Of a stretch of DNA of 64,000 nt, positions 16,187-25,041 are shown piece by piece. The translations under genes were made by a program, and so were the position numbers. The notes beneath the pieces were generated by a model, which worked only from the letters and a program-made list of their open reading frames with translations, searched no databases and had not been told where the DNA came from. The first letter of the stretch is position 1; every line of letters begins with the position of its first letter. The DNA is from Bacteroidota bacterium. GTDB lineage: Bacteria; Bacteroidota; Bacteroidia; Flavobacteriales; Schleiferiaceae. Where the stretch lies: NCBI GenBank assembly GCA_003385605.1, contig QQUU01000007.1, positions 1-64,000 on the forward strand, given 5' to 3'.

Positions 16187-17035
16187 TTAAAGGTAGGGCA
16201 AAAGCAGTACTAAGCCCAACAGCAGCCACGGCAGACCTTCAAGAAGAAAACTGTAGTAAAGATCTCCGAGTTCAGCGCGGGCTACAATGATGGTCACTGC
16301 GAAAAATGTGTAGAGTAGAAAGGTCGGCAATAGGGGAAGCCCAAAGGCCAAAACAAGGATGGCGAAGCTTATCCAAATAGCAGTATGAGCAAGGTAGATG
16401 CTGTTTCTTGGGCCTAGTAAATGCGGCAACGTCTTGATGCTCTTTGCATCCAGTTTCACATCCCTCACATCGAAAGGAATGGTGAGTGCCATGGTCCAAA
16501 AGAAGCGCTCAATGAGCCACCAGCTTCCCGGTTCTCCGTTCCAGATGGCGGGCAAGAATCCAGTAGTGAATGCCCAGACGAAGGAAATCACGAAGAGTTT
16601 TAAGCCAGGAACCGAGCGCAAACCACCGCCTTTCTTTTTCATGATCCATGGCAGCGGGTAAAGCAACGCCACAGCGGCACCAATCACATAGTGCAGAAAC
16701 AATCCAAAAGAACCGATGCGAACGAGTTCGATACAGGCGAACGCAGCGCCTCCGACAATACTCAGCTTAGTAAGGTTGGGCATGCTCTTTCTCCATGCGG
16801 TAATTTTCGAGGTCTGGTCCGCCTGAGAAGGCCCTTCAAAATAGCGCGCAAACCCATAGACGACAAGGGTTCCGGCAGCATTCAGTACAGCAAGACTGTC
16901 GTGGTGCGCATCAATGAGAATTTCGGTGGTTTTGGTCAATGCATAGACCGCACCTGCCACCCAAAAATTGGCATAGACAAACACCCGCAGGAAACCTGCA
17001 AAATTGTTTATAAAACCGTTGAAACTTCTTTCCAT
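16187..17035 (-). CDS. UbiA-like prenyltransferase-family membrane protein
   Basis: This 282-residue integral membrane protein has about seven or eight hydrophobic helices (for example YANFWVAGAVYALT, FGLFLHYVIGAAVALLYPLPW, FFWTMALTIPFDV, IYLAHTAIWISFAILVLAFG). The segment DVRDVKLDAKSIKTLPHLLG aligns with the second Asp-rich motif of UbiA transferases (DxxD...KTLP). The first Asn/Asp-rich motif in helix 2 is not visible, so classical Mg-prenyl-diphosphate binding is doubtful. It is the first gene of a unit with kynU and kmo; a link to the kynurenine route is possible but unproven. Confidence 0.65.
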   Translation of the reverse strand: MERSFNGFINNFAGFLRVFVYANFWVAGAVYALTKTTEILIDAHHDSLAVLNAAGTLVVYGFARYFEGPSQADQTSKITAWRKSMPNLTKLSIVGGAAFACIELVRIGSFGLFLHYVIGAAVALLYPLPWIMKKKGGGLRSVPGLKLFVISFVWAFTTGFLPAIWNGEPGSWWLIERFFWTMALTIPFDVRDVKLDAKSIKTLPHLLGPRNSIYLAHTAIWISFAILVLAFGLPLLPTFLLYTFFAVTIIVARAELGDLYYSFLLEGLPWLLLGLVLLLPYL

Positions 17036-17076
17036 TCTTGTGTGTTAAAAGTAAGGTATGTAACCTATGTGTATAG

Positions 17077-17084
17077 TACTTTTG
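17077..17084 (+). promoter_or_regulatory. -7 promoter element of gcvP
   Basis: TACTTTTG matches TAnnTTTG exactly, 22 bases before the gcvP ATG. The -33 region lacks a well-placed TTG. The gap to the divergent UbiA-like gene is only 71 bases. No glycine riboswitch is visible. Confidence 0.6.
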
Positions 17085-17106
17085 TAGTATTAAAATCAAC
17101 CCTTAT

Positions 17107-19980
17107 ATGAAGCGCAATTCATTTGCCTACCGCCACATCGGACCGAAAGCCGTAGACGTTGACCAAATGTTGTCTGCCATCGGCGTCGATTCTATCGATA
17201 CGCTCATCGATCAAACGGTACCTGCTGCCATTCGAGCAGCCAAGGATTTAGATTTAAGTGAAGCAATGACCGAAGCTGAATTTGGTGCCCACATTACTGC
17301 GTTGGGTGAAATGAATTCAGTGTTCAAGACCTACATCGGTATGGGGTACCATCCGACGGTTTTACCTGGAGTGATTCAAAGAAATATTTTGGAGAATCCA
17401 GGGTGGTACACTGCCTACACGCCGTACCAAGCCGAGATCGCTCAAGGTCGTTTGGAAGCTTTGATGAACTACCAGACTATGGTGGTTGATCTAACAGGCA
17501 TGGAGTTGGCGAATGCGTCACTTCTCGATGAGGCCACAGCTGTGGCTGAAGCGATGAGTATGTTCTATGGAGCAATGCCACGTGCGAAGAAAAAAGCAGG
17601 CGCCAACAAATTCTTTGTGGACAATAACACATTCCCACAAAGCATCGCGCTTCTAAAAACGAGAACCGAACCTATTGGGGTTGAATTGGTTTTCGGTGAT
17701 TATAAAACATTTGAGCCAACGGAAGATTTCTTCGGTGCTATGGTTCAGTACCCTAACGCAGACGGTTCGGTAGAAGATTACCGCGCTTTTGCAGCAGGAT
17801 GTAATGATGCAGGAGTACAGCTTGTAGTGGCAGCAGATTTGTTGTCATTGACCCTACTTACGCCTCCGGGAGAATGGGGTGCGGATGCTGTAGTTGGTAC
17901 TACACAGCGTTTCGGTATTCCACTAGGATACGGTGGTCCTCACGCTGCATACTTCGCAACGAAAGAGAGCTACAAGCGTCACATCCCAGGTCGTATCATT
18001 GGTCGTACCATTGATACTGACGGCAATCCGGCTCTTCGTATGGCATTGCAGACGCGTGAGCAACACATTAAGCGCGATAAAGCAACTTCCAACATCTGTA
18101 CAGCGCAGGTATTACTTGCAGTAATGGCAGGAGCCTATGGTGTGTACCACGGTCCAGAAGGATTGATGGATATCGCGGAGGCCATTCACCTGAAGACAGC
18201 AACATTGAATGCGGCCGTAAAAGGGATGGGACTCACGCAAAGCAATACACATTTCTTCGATACGCTTAAGATTGGCTTGAACAACAGCGAAGCTGCCTCA
18301 TTGAGAGCATTAGCGGAAGATGCGGAGATTAACTTTAACTACATCGACGCCAAAACAGTAGGTGTTTCGTTGAACGAAACCACTACCGATACCGACGTTG
18401 CTGAAATCATTGCAGTATTTGCGGCGGCTGAGAAAGTTGCGGAGATAACTATGGATGAACTTGAAACAGCAGTTCCAAGTGAATTGGCTCGTTCTTCAGC
18501 GTTCATGACCAACGAAGTCTTCCACAGCTACCGCAGCGAGACGGATATGATGCGCTACTTGAAGTATCTAGAGCGTAAAGATTTGGCGCTGAACCACAGC
18601 ATGATTTCTTTGGGTTCTTGTACTATGAAATTGAATGCGGCATCAGAAATGATTCCACTTTCAAATGCTTCGTGGAATGGGCTTCACCCATTTGTTCCTA
18701 CAGAACAAGCGGCAGGATACATGCAGGTCATCGAAGAACTTGAAAGAGATCTGTCTGAGATAACTGGATTTGCAGCGACTTCATTGCAACCAAACTCTGG
18801 TGCCCAAGGTGAGTACGCAGGTCTTATGGTCATTCGTGCCTACCACCAAGCGAACGGCGACCACCACAGAAATATTGCACTTATTCCATCGTCAGCGCAC
18901 GGTACAAACCCTGCTTCAGCGGTGATGGCCGGGATGAAGGTGGTGGTTGTAGGTTGTGACGAGCATGGAAACATTGACGTAGACGATCTAAGAGCAAAGG
19001 CAGAGCAGCATAGCGACAACCTAAGCTCACTAATGATTACATACCCGTCAACGCACGGTGTATTTGAATCAAGCATCAAGGAGATTACAAGCATCATTCA
19101 TGAGCACGGCGGCCAAGTATATATGGACGGTGCCAATATGAACGCCCAGGTAGGATTGACTTCTCCAGGACTTATTGGTGCGGACGTATGTCACTTGAAC
19201 TTGCACAAGACCTTTGCCATTCCTCACGGAGGTGGTGGTCCAGGTATGGGGCCAATTTGTTGTGCTGCACACCTCGCACCGTTCCTTCCAAAACACGATG
19301 TGATTGAAATGGGTGGTGAGCAAGGTATCTCGAGCATCTCTGCTGCTCCATGGGGTTCTGCATTGATCCTTTTGATTTCTTATGCTTACATCAAGATGTT
19401 GGGTAGCGAAGGCTTGACAGACAGTACCAAATATGCGATCCTCAATGCAAACTACATTAAAGAGCGTCTAGCTGGCTCGTTCGATGTGTTGTACACAGGC
19501 GAAAATGGCCGCTGTGCGCACGAGATGATCTTGGATTGTCGTCCGTTCAAGCGTGATGCAGGTATTGAAGTAACAGACATTGCGAAGCGATTGATGGACT
19601 ACGGTTTCCACGCGCCGACGGTAAGTTTCCCTGTGGCGGGTACGGTGATGGTAGAGCCAACAGAGAGTGAAGGTATTGCTGAGCTAGACCGCTTCTGTGA
19701 TGCGATGCTTAGCATCCGTGCAGAGATCTCGGAGATTGAGAAGGAAGAGGTAGACGCTACCAACAACGTAATGAAGAATGCGCCACACACGCAATACATG
19801 ATTTGTGGTGACGATTGGAACTTCCCGTACTCACGTTCAAAAGCTGGATTCCCACTTCCATTTGTAAGTGAGAATAAATTCTGGCCGACTGTACGTCGCG
19901 TGGACGATGCCTATGGCGATCGTAACCTCGTATGTACGTGTGAGCCTATTGAAAGTTATATGGAAGAAGCTTTAGGTTAA
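17107..19980 (+). CDS. gcvP: glycine dehydrogenase (decarboxylating), P protein
   Basis: This 957-residue single-chain P protein contains both halves that are separate genes (gcvPA/gcvPB) in some bacteria. The N-terminal half starts FAYRHIGP and includes YIGMGYHPT, YTPYQAEIAQGRLEAL and the GYGGPHAAYFA region. The C-terminal half holds SLGSCTMKLNA, HGTNPASAVM and the PLP lysine in NLHKTFAIPHGGGGPGMGP. It decarboxylates glycine and passes the aminomethyl group to the H protein. The T and H proteins are not adjacent. A symmetric terminator follows after 22 bases. Confidence 0.98.
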   Translation: MKRNSFAYRHIGPKAVDVDQMLSAIGVDSIDTLIDQTVPAAIRAAKDLDLSEAMTEAEFGAHITALGEMNSVFKTYIGMGYHPTVLPGVIQRNILENPGWYTAYTPYQAEIAQGRLEALMNYQTMVVDLTGMELANASLLDEATAVAEAMSMFYGAMPRAKKKAGANKFFVDNNTFPQSIALLKTRTEPIGVELVFGDYKTFEPTEDFFGAMVQYPNADGSVEDYRAFAAGCNDAGVQLVVAADLLSLTLLTPPGEWGADAVVGTTQRFGIPLGYGGPHAAYFATKESYKRHIPGRIIGRTIDTDGNPALRMALQTREQHIKRDKATSNICTAQVLLAVMAGAYGVYHGPEGLMDIAEAIHLKTATLNAAVKGMGLTQSNTHFFDTLKIGLNNSEAASLRALAEDAEINFNYIDAKTVGVSLNETTTDTDVAEIIAVFAAAEKVAEITMDELETAVPSELARSSAFMTNEVFHSYRSETDMMRYLKYLERKDLALNHSMISLGSCTMKLNAASEMIPLSNASWNGLHPFVPTEQAAGYMQVIEELERDLSEITGFAATSLQPNSGAQGEYAGLMVIRAYHQANGDHHRNIALIPSSAHGTNPASAVMAGMKVVVVGCDEHGNIDVDDLRAKAEQHSDNLSSLMITYPSTHGVFESSIKEITSIIHEHGGQVYMDGANMNAQVGLTSPGLIGADVCHLNLHKTFAIPHGGGGPGMGPICCAAHLAPFLPKHDVIEMGGEQGISSISAAPWGSALILLISYAYIKMLGSEGLTDSTKYAILNANYIKERLAGSFDVLYTGENGRCAHEMILDCRPFKRDAGIEVTDIAKRLMDYGFHAPTVSFPVAGTVMVEPTESEGIAELDRFCDAMLSIRAEISEIEKEEVDATNNVMKNAPHTQYMICGDDWNFPYSRSKAGFPLPFVSENKFWPTVRRVDDAYGDRNLVCTCEPIESYMEEALG

Positions 19981-20002
19981 GTCAAAGCAAATTCTAGGAT
20001 AT

Positions 20003-20036
20003 AAAAAACCCCCGCGGCTGCGCCGCGGGGGTTTTT
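20003..20036. terminator. bidirectional terminator
   Basis: A 10-bp stem (CCCCCGCGGC 20009-20018 with 20022-20031, loop TGC) is flanked by A6 and T5. It lies between the convergent gcvP and mscS-like genes. Confidence 0.93.
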
Positions 20037-20059
20037 GTTTACGTCAATTTTTTCATTGT

Positions 20060-21313
20060 CTATTTCCCGGAAATCGCTCTAACATCTGCACCGGTAGGCT
20101 TCTGATAGAGTGCGAGATCAAAGTGGCGTGTAGCTGCATAGAGGTGGTCGAAAATATCCGACATGATGCCTTCGTAAACCGCCCAATCCGTGGTCGCAGT
20201 GAAGCAGTACACCTCGATAGGTATTCCTTCGGTGGTGGGTTGCAACTGACGTACCATGAGCGTGAAGTCGTTATTGATGCCGCTATGATTGCTCAGATAG
20301 AATTCAATGTACTTTCGGTACAGACCAATGTTAGTTTGGCGACGCCCGTTGAGTAGGCTCGCACCTTTAACTTTATTCTGAGCATTGTTTTTATCGATTT
20401 CGCTCTGGCGCTCGTTCATAAAAGAAGCAATCAAATCAACTTCTTTGAGCCCATCCATAAGACCTTCATCAAGGTGGCGAATGGAGGTGATATCTATGTG
20501 GATATTTCTTTTAATACGTCGGGCACCACTTTCTGCCATTCCGCGCCAATTCACAAAGCTGTCTTGCACAAAGGCGGTGGCTGGTACAGTGCTAACCGTC
20601 TTGTCAAAGTTTTTCACTTTCACCGTCGTCAGGTCTATACTTAGTACGTCGCCATCTACACCGAACTTGGAAAAGGTAATCCAGTCACCCACCTTGACAA
20701 GATCATACATATGAATCTGGAAGTTGGCCAAAAGACCTTTGATGCTGTCTTGAAAAACCAGGATGAGTATGGCTGTTGTTCCCGCAAAGGCACCAAGAAC
20801 GGCTCCAGCGGATGTGCCTGTTAAAATGGATATAAGTGCGATTGCAGCTCCGAAGAAGGCCAACAAGCGAATGACCTGTGAGATCGTACGAATGGGTGTA
20901 TTCGAATACTTTTCGTGTTGGTTTAGCCAGTTCTCTAGTGCCCGAAGTGTTCGATTAATTACCGTAACGACCAGAAGTAGAATGTATACTATGACTGCCT
21001 TTTCAAAGTAAGGAATCATGCGAGGGACGTCGCTGAGAATGTATGTTAGGCTAGTAAATACTATGGCCGCAGGCACCAAATGCGCAATGCCCTTAAAGAC
21101 CTTTTGCTCAAAGAAGTAATCGTCCCAAGTCGCCTTGGTACGCTTTACTGCGGCATGAATAGCACTCACTAGAAGTTTACGCGAAACGAAGTCCGCTACT
21201 AAAGAAAGTAGTGCCAATAAAAGAATATCTATACCGAGGGCAATCCATTCGATATAGCGTTCGTCGATATTTTGATTGGCGAGCCATTGGCTTGCCCAGT
21301 GAATTTTTTCCAT
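20060..21313 (-). CDS. MscS-family mechanosensitive channel, YbdG type
   Basis: This is a 417-residue protein. Hydrophobic helices at about residues 22-45, 78-93, 100-125 and 142-165 precede the pore helix rich in Gly/Ala (SAGAVLGAFAGTTAILILVFQDSIKGLLANF), of which GAFAGTTAILILVFQDS is the MscS TM3 signature. The beta domain follows (VKVGDWITF, GDVLSIDLTTVKV, STVPATAFVQD). Length and the extra C-terminal domain resemble E. coli YbdG rather than small MscS. It should release solutes on hypo-osmotic shock. Its ATG overlaps the DUF4249 stop by one base (TAATG). Confidence 0.9.
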   Translation of the reverse strand: MEKIHWASQWLANQNIDERYIEWIALGIDILLLALLSLVADFVSRKLLVSAIHAAVKRTKATWDDYFFEQKVFKGIAHLVPAAIVFTSLTYILSDVPRMIPYFEKAVIVYILLLVVTVINRTLRALENWLNQHEKYSNTPIRTISQVIRLLAFFGAAIALISILTGTSAGAVLGAFAGTTAILILVFQDSIKGLLANFQIHMYDLVKVGDWITFSKFGVDGDVLSIDLTTVKVKNFDKTVSTVPATAFVQDSFVNWRGMAESGARRIKRNIHIDITSIRHLDEGLMDGLKEVDLIASFMNERQSEIDKNNAQNKVKGASLLNGRRQTNIGLYRKYIEFYLSNHSGINNDFTLMVRQLQPTTEGIPIEVYCFTATTDWAVYEGIMSDIFDHLYAATRHFDLALYQKPTGADVRAISGK

Positions 21314-22281
21314 TAGAACGGGTGGAACATAGTTACGCTATCAAATCTAACTGAAGTTGCGTAAAAATACCCTAATCCGTACACGGTTGTATCATCTTGT
21401 CTGCGAATATTCCCAATCTGAGGGCTGTAAGGCACACTGAAAAGACCGCCACCGCCAATATTATTGGCCATGATAGTCAAGTAGTCAAACATGCCAGAGC
21501 TCAAAGTTCTCGTCTCGTATACGATGTTGATCAAGGTATCGCGGTACACGGTATACGGAGGACCGATAAAGTTGAATCGGCTTACCTGTGTGCCTTCGAC
21601 AAATTGATCGTCGTTGAAAATATTGATCTCTGAGTTCAAGCTCATTTCGGTTTCTTGCGGTTCAAAAGGACCTACCAAACCGTTTGGTGCATATACTTTG
21701 GTCGTCCAATAATTCTTGATCCAATACGCGTTGCCTCGGCCTTGAGGATCGTTCCAAAGCGCATAAGGGCTGTAGAACGACGAGTCAGCATCGGCATAGA
21801 AAACAGAATCTCCTGTACGGAAGTCCACCCAGCTGCTGTCGTCTTCTAAAATCTGGAACATAGGTGCTAGGAAAGTAAACGGCTCGTTAGTGCGGTCTGG
21901 GGTACTCTCCCAAAGACCCGTTGCATTACCGTAGCCTTGCGGTACATCGATGAGCATGTGGTAAGAAACCCCTACTTCAGAAAGTAGCGTGGTGTCTTCG
22001 TAGCGGCCCGGGCTGACCTCGGTCAATACGCTGTAAAGACTGTCTTCTACATAAACCTCTATTATGGCTCCTTCAATTTCATTGGGGTCTTCCGTAGAAA
22101 GATAGGGCGAGCTGATGGCGAGGTCCACATAGGTGCCAACGCCTTCGACATCAGTGACTGAACCACTCACGGAAATGAGCGAGGTACCATCGTAGGCATC
22201 TGTTTTTACCTTGTCGGTAACATCTATTTCACAAGAGGCGAATACGGTCGCAATAATTGCTGGAATAATGAGCTTTTTCAT
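21313..22281 (-). CDS. DUF4249 domain lipoprotein
   Basis: This 322-residue protein has a lipoprotein signal MKKLIIPAIIATVFASC (lipidated Cys17). The body is beta-rich with an N-terminal segment (ISVSGSVTDVEGVGTYVDLAIS) like the Ig-type fold of DUF4249. Later aromatic-rich motifs are NAYWIKNYWTT and GLGYFYATSVRFDSV. DUF4249 proteins lie next to TonB receptors that carry a carboxypeptidase-like domain, as here (3-base gap), and are thought to work with them at the outer membrane. The substrate cannot be read from the sequence. Confidence 0.9.
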   Translation of the reverse strand: MKKLIIPAIIATVFASCEIDVTDKVKTDAYDGTSLISVSGSVTDVEGVGTYVDLAISSPYLSTEDPNEIEGAIIEVYVEDSLYSVLTEVSPGRYEDTTLLSEVGVSYHMLIDVPQGYGNATGLWESTPDRTNEPFTFLAPMFQILEDDSSWVDFRTGDSVFYADADSSFYSPYALWNDPQGRGNAYWIKNYWTTKVYAPNGLVGPFEPQETEMSLNSEINIFNDDQFVEGTQVSRFNFIGPPYTVYRDTLINIVYETRTLSSGMFDYLTIMANNIGGGGLFSVPYSPQIGNIRRQDDTTVYGLGYFYATSVRFDSVTMFHPF

Positions 22282-22284
22282 GAT

Positions 22285-24675
22285 TTAGAAGTCTAGGGTG
22301 TAGGTAATGGTTGGAATAGCTGTGGCAAAAATCGAAAGCTGCGTTGCTTTTGTCTGTCCTGTCGGATCGCCGTTATCGTCCAATTCTTCTTCAAAGAAGA
22401 TGCTGAAAGCATTTTTGCGGGCATACGCATTGTACACACCGAAGTTCCAACTGCCTTCCCAATCTCTGTTCTTCTTGTTCGGGATTTTTACGTCCATACT
22501 TAAATCTAAACGGTGGTAGGCAGGGGTTCTGCTATTGTTTCTGCTGAGTGCGAAAGGATAAATGATTCCCTCAAATTCACTGCGTGCCTCTGGGTAGGTG
22601 TACGGCTTACCTGTCTGGTAAATGAATGAACCAGAAAAGCTGATGTTTGGTTTCCAAGCGTAGGCAGCTACAATGGCAATGTCGTGTGGTTTATCCTGGG
22701 CTGCTCTGTACCACTCTCCAAGGTTGATCCACTCCTCAGGTGTCGCGCCAAGGTCTACCTGCAACTCAGAACGGCTGTAGGTGTACGCAATCCAACCCGT
22801 TAAAGCACCAATCTTCTTGTCAAGTTGCATTTCAATACCATAGCTTCGGCCGCGACCGGTCATAAGGTCTACCTCAATGTTGTCTACGCCGGTTGGCTGT
22901 GCACCGTTTTTGAAGTCTACGAGATCGCGTAACGTTTTATAGTATGTTTCAACGCTCAACTGCCACTCGCCGTTGGCAAAGTTTCTGTTCCAACCCAGAG
23001 CGACTTGGTCCGCAGTTCCAGGCTTAATGAATCGACCTGCTGGCCTCCACGTGTCAATAGGAAGGGAAGAGGTGGTGTTAGAAATCAGGTGAATGTACTG
23101 ACGCGTTCTGTTGTAGCTCGCTTTGATGGCAGAATTCTCTGTCGTTTTAAAGTTGATACCGAGACGAGGCTCGATACCTTGGAGGCCGTCGTAACCTTCG
23201 ATGAGTTCGCCACTGGCATAAGAGGTGGTATCGACGATGAGGTCATTTCGGACGGTTCCGTTCGCGGTAGGGGTATAGTTGATGACGTCGCGCTCGCCAA
23301 AGTTGTAGAATGAGCTGTAGCGCACACCGCCTCGAATCGTAAGTCGGTTGTTGACCTTCCAATTGTCTTCAATGTAAAAAGCAGGTTCTACCGCATATTC
23401 GTTTTGCAGCTCAATGTTGATGTCGGTAAGGTTGCTGTCAATGTAGTCGAACGTGGTTGAGAACGGTTCGAAATCATACACGGTTGCTTCCGCACCATAG
23501 TTTACCTGGTGGCTCGCATTCGGGAACCAGCTAAAGGCTACTTTATTTGTCTGGTTCTTGATGTAGGCAACGTTGTCAATTTTCGCTTGAGGAAAATCGA
23601 AACCAATGGCATAATCGTAATCCGAATAGATCGTGCTGACGTTTAAGAACAACTTGTCGTTGATCAGGTAGTTCCAGCGCCCAGTTAAACCGAGGTTCCC
23701 CCAGTTGAACTTCACGAGACCTGGAACACCAAAGGCATCCTTTCCGTAGTAAGCGCTCAAAAACAGCCTGCTCTTATCGCTGAACTTGTAGTTGACCTTG
23801 GCATTGAGGTCGTAGAAATTTGCAATGATGTTGTTGATGTCGTCGTTCGGGCTTGCTTTCAAGAGTACATCCTGGTAAGAACGACGTCCAGCAATCATAA
23901 AGCTCGCTTTATCTTGAACAATAGGACCTTCGAACATCACTCGAGAAGAGAGTAGCCCTAAACCAACAGTACCGCCATATTCCTTGGTATTACCTTCTTT
24001 TTGACGAACGTCCAATACCGAAGAAAGGCGACCGCCGAAGGGTGCTGGAATACCGCCCTTGTATAATTTCAAATCACGAACTGCATCTCCGTTGAACACC
24101 GAGAAGAACCCGAAAATGTGTGAAGAGTTATAGACGGGTGCTTCATCCAACAAGATGAGGTTTTGATCGGTTTTACCACCACGAACATTGAATCCAGAGG
24201 CGCCTTCCCCAACCGTTGTAACACCGGGGAGTAGTGTGATTGAGCGGATGACATCAAACTCTCCCAAGAACTGAGGAATGGTCTTTATCTGCTTGGCGGT
24301 CAACTGTGTGGTTGACATTTCCGCACGGTTCAAATTCTCGTCAAGCTTTTTGGCCGTCACTTGAACTTCTTGCAACTCGTTGGTTGCTTCTTTCAGTTCA
24401 AAATTTACCGTTTGACTGGCGTTCAGATTGATTTTTTTGGTCATCGTCTCGTAACCAATGTAGCTGATGGTAAATGTGTATTCACCTGCAGGCAGGGTCA
24501 AGGAGTAGAAGCCGTAAATATTTGTTACGGTTCCTTGTCTACTTTCATTGACAATAGAGGCACTGATTAATTCTTCACCACTCGCCGCGTCGCGGATGTA
24601 TCCGCTCAGAGTAACGTTCTGAGCCTGAGTAGTTAGGGTAAATGCTAGTCCTAGGAAGGCAAGCCATTTCTTCAT
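22285..24675 (-). CDS. TonB-dependent receptor with carboxypeptidase-like N-terminal domain
   Basis: This is a 796-residue outer-membrane receptor. It has a signal peptide (residues 1-18, ending TQA), a CarboxypepD_reg-like beta-sandwich at about 20-100 (LSGYIRDAASGEELISAS, YTFTISYIGYET), and a plug at about 115-225 (FNVRGGKTDQNLILLDEAP, KGGIPAPFGGRLSSVLDV). The barrel follows and ends ITYTLDF. Together with the DUF4249 lipoprotein immediately downstream it forms the usual receptor-lipoprotein pair. No SusD homologue is present, so it is not a standard polysaccharide-utilisation SusCD pair. Upstream neighbours include a sugar transporter and a glycosidase-like gene, which may or may not be related. 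Confidence 0.93.
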   Translation of the reverse strand: MKKWLAFLGLAFTLTTQAQNVTLSGYIRDAASGEELISASIVNESRQGTVTNIYGFYSLTLPAGEYTFTISYIGYETMTKKINLNASQTVNFELKEATNELQEVQVTAKKLDENLNRAEMSTTQLTAKQIKTIPQFLGEFDVIRSITLLPGVTTVGEGASGFNVRGGKTDQNLILLDEAPVYNSSHIFGFFSVFNGDAVRDLKLYKGGIPAPFGGRLSSVLDVRQKEGNTKEYGGTVGLGLLSSRVMFEGPIVQDKASFMIAGRRSYQDVLLKASPNDDINNIIANFYDLNAKVNYKFSDKSRLFLSAYYGKDAFGVPGLVKFNWGNLGLTGRWNYLINDKLFLNVSTIYSDYDYAIGFDFPQAKIDNVAYIKNQTNKVAFSWFPNASHQVNYGAEATVYDFEPFSTTFDYIDSNLTDINIELQNEYAVEPAFYIEDNWKVNNRLTIRGGVRYSSFYNFGERDVINYTPTANGTVRNDLIVDTTSYASGELIEGYDGLQGIEPRLGINFKTTENSAIKASYNRTRQYIHLISNTTSSLPIDTWRPAGRFIKPGTADQVALGWNRNFANGEWQLSVETYYKTLRDLVDFKNGAQPTGVDNIEVDLMTGRGRSYGIEMQLDKKIGALTGWIAYTYSRSELQVDLGATPEEWINLGEWYRAAQDKPHDIAIVAAYAWKPNISFSGSFIYQTGKPYTYPEARSEFEGIIYPFALSRNNSRTPAYHRLDLSMDVKIPNKKNRDWEGSWNFGVYNAYARKNAFSIFFEEELDDNGDPTGQTKATQLSIFATAIPTITYTLDF

Positions 24676-24764
24676 AATGCGGAGGTTTTCTAACCTATTA
24701 AGGATTGAGGTCCAATTTTGTTCCGCTAATTGTCAAAGTTTGTGCCAAAAGACTTCGACAAACC

Positions 24765-25022
24765 CTAATCTTTCAAAAAGAGTTTGAATCCTAAAATGGT
24801 GCCTGTTAGACTGCACCCGATAATGTTTGCAAAGATCAATGGAAAGTCACCTATACTAAGCCCGTAGATGAGCCAGCAAAATTGGCCCGTGAACATCATG
24901 ATATACATGGTCAAGCTGAGGTCTTTCACCTTTCGCTGCTTGATGATTTTCCATGCCTGTGGTACAAATGCTGAGGTCGTCAATACCGCCGCTACGATTC
25001 CGATTGTCGCGATCCAATTCAT
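24765..25022 (-). CDS. SemiSWEET sugar transporter
   Basis: This 85-residue protein has three transmembrane helices in the PQ-loop/SemiSWEET layout: ATIGIVAAVLTTSAFVPQAW (the PQ motif in helix 1), SLTMYIMMFTGQFCWLIYGL, and PLIFANIIGCSLTGTILGFK. SemiSWEETs dimerise and move mono- or disaccharides by facilitated diffusion. It begins 19 bases after the stop of the glycosidase-like lipoprotein gene, pointing to a two-gene sugar-release and uptake unit. Confidence 0.92.
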   Translation of the reverse strand: MNWIATIGIVAAVLTTSAFVPQAWKIIKQRKVKDLSLTMYIMMFTGQFCWLIYGLSIGDFPLIFANIIGCSLTGTILGFKLFLKD

Positions 25023-25041
25023 GCCGCCAAAATTACGCTAA

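Noticed and set aside
24676-24764. Possible regulatory leader of the TonB receptor at 22285
   Set aside because: I looked for a riboswitch core and a TAnnTTTG box on the minus strand and found neither clearly.
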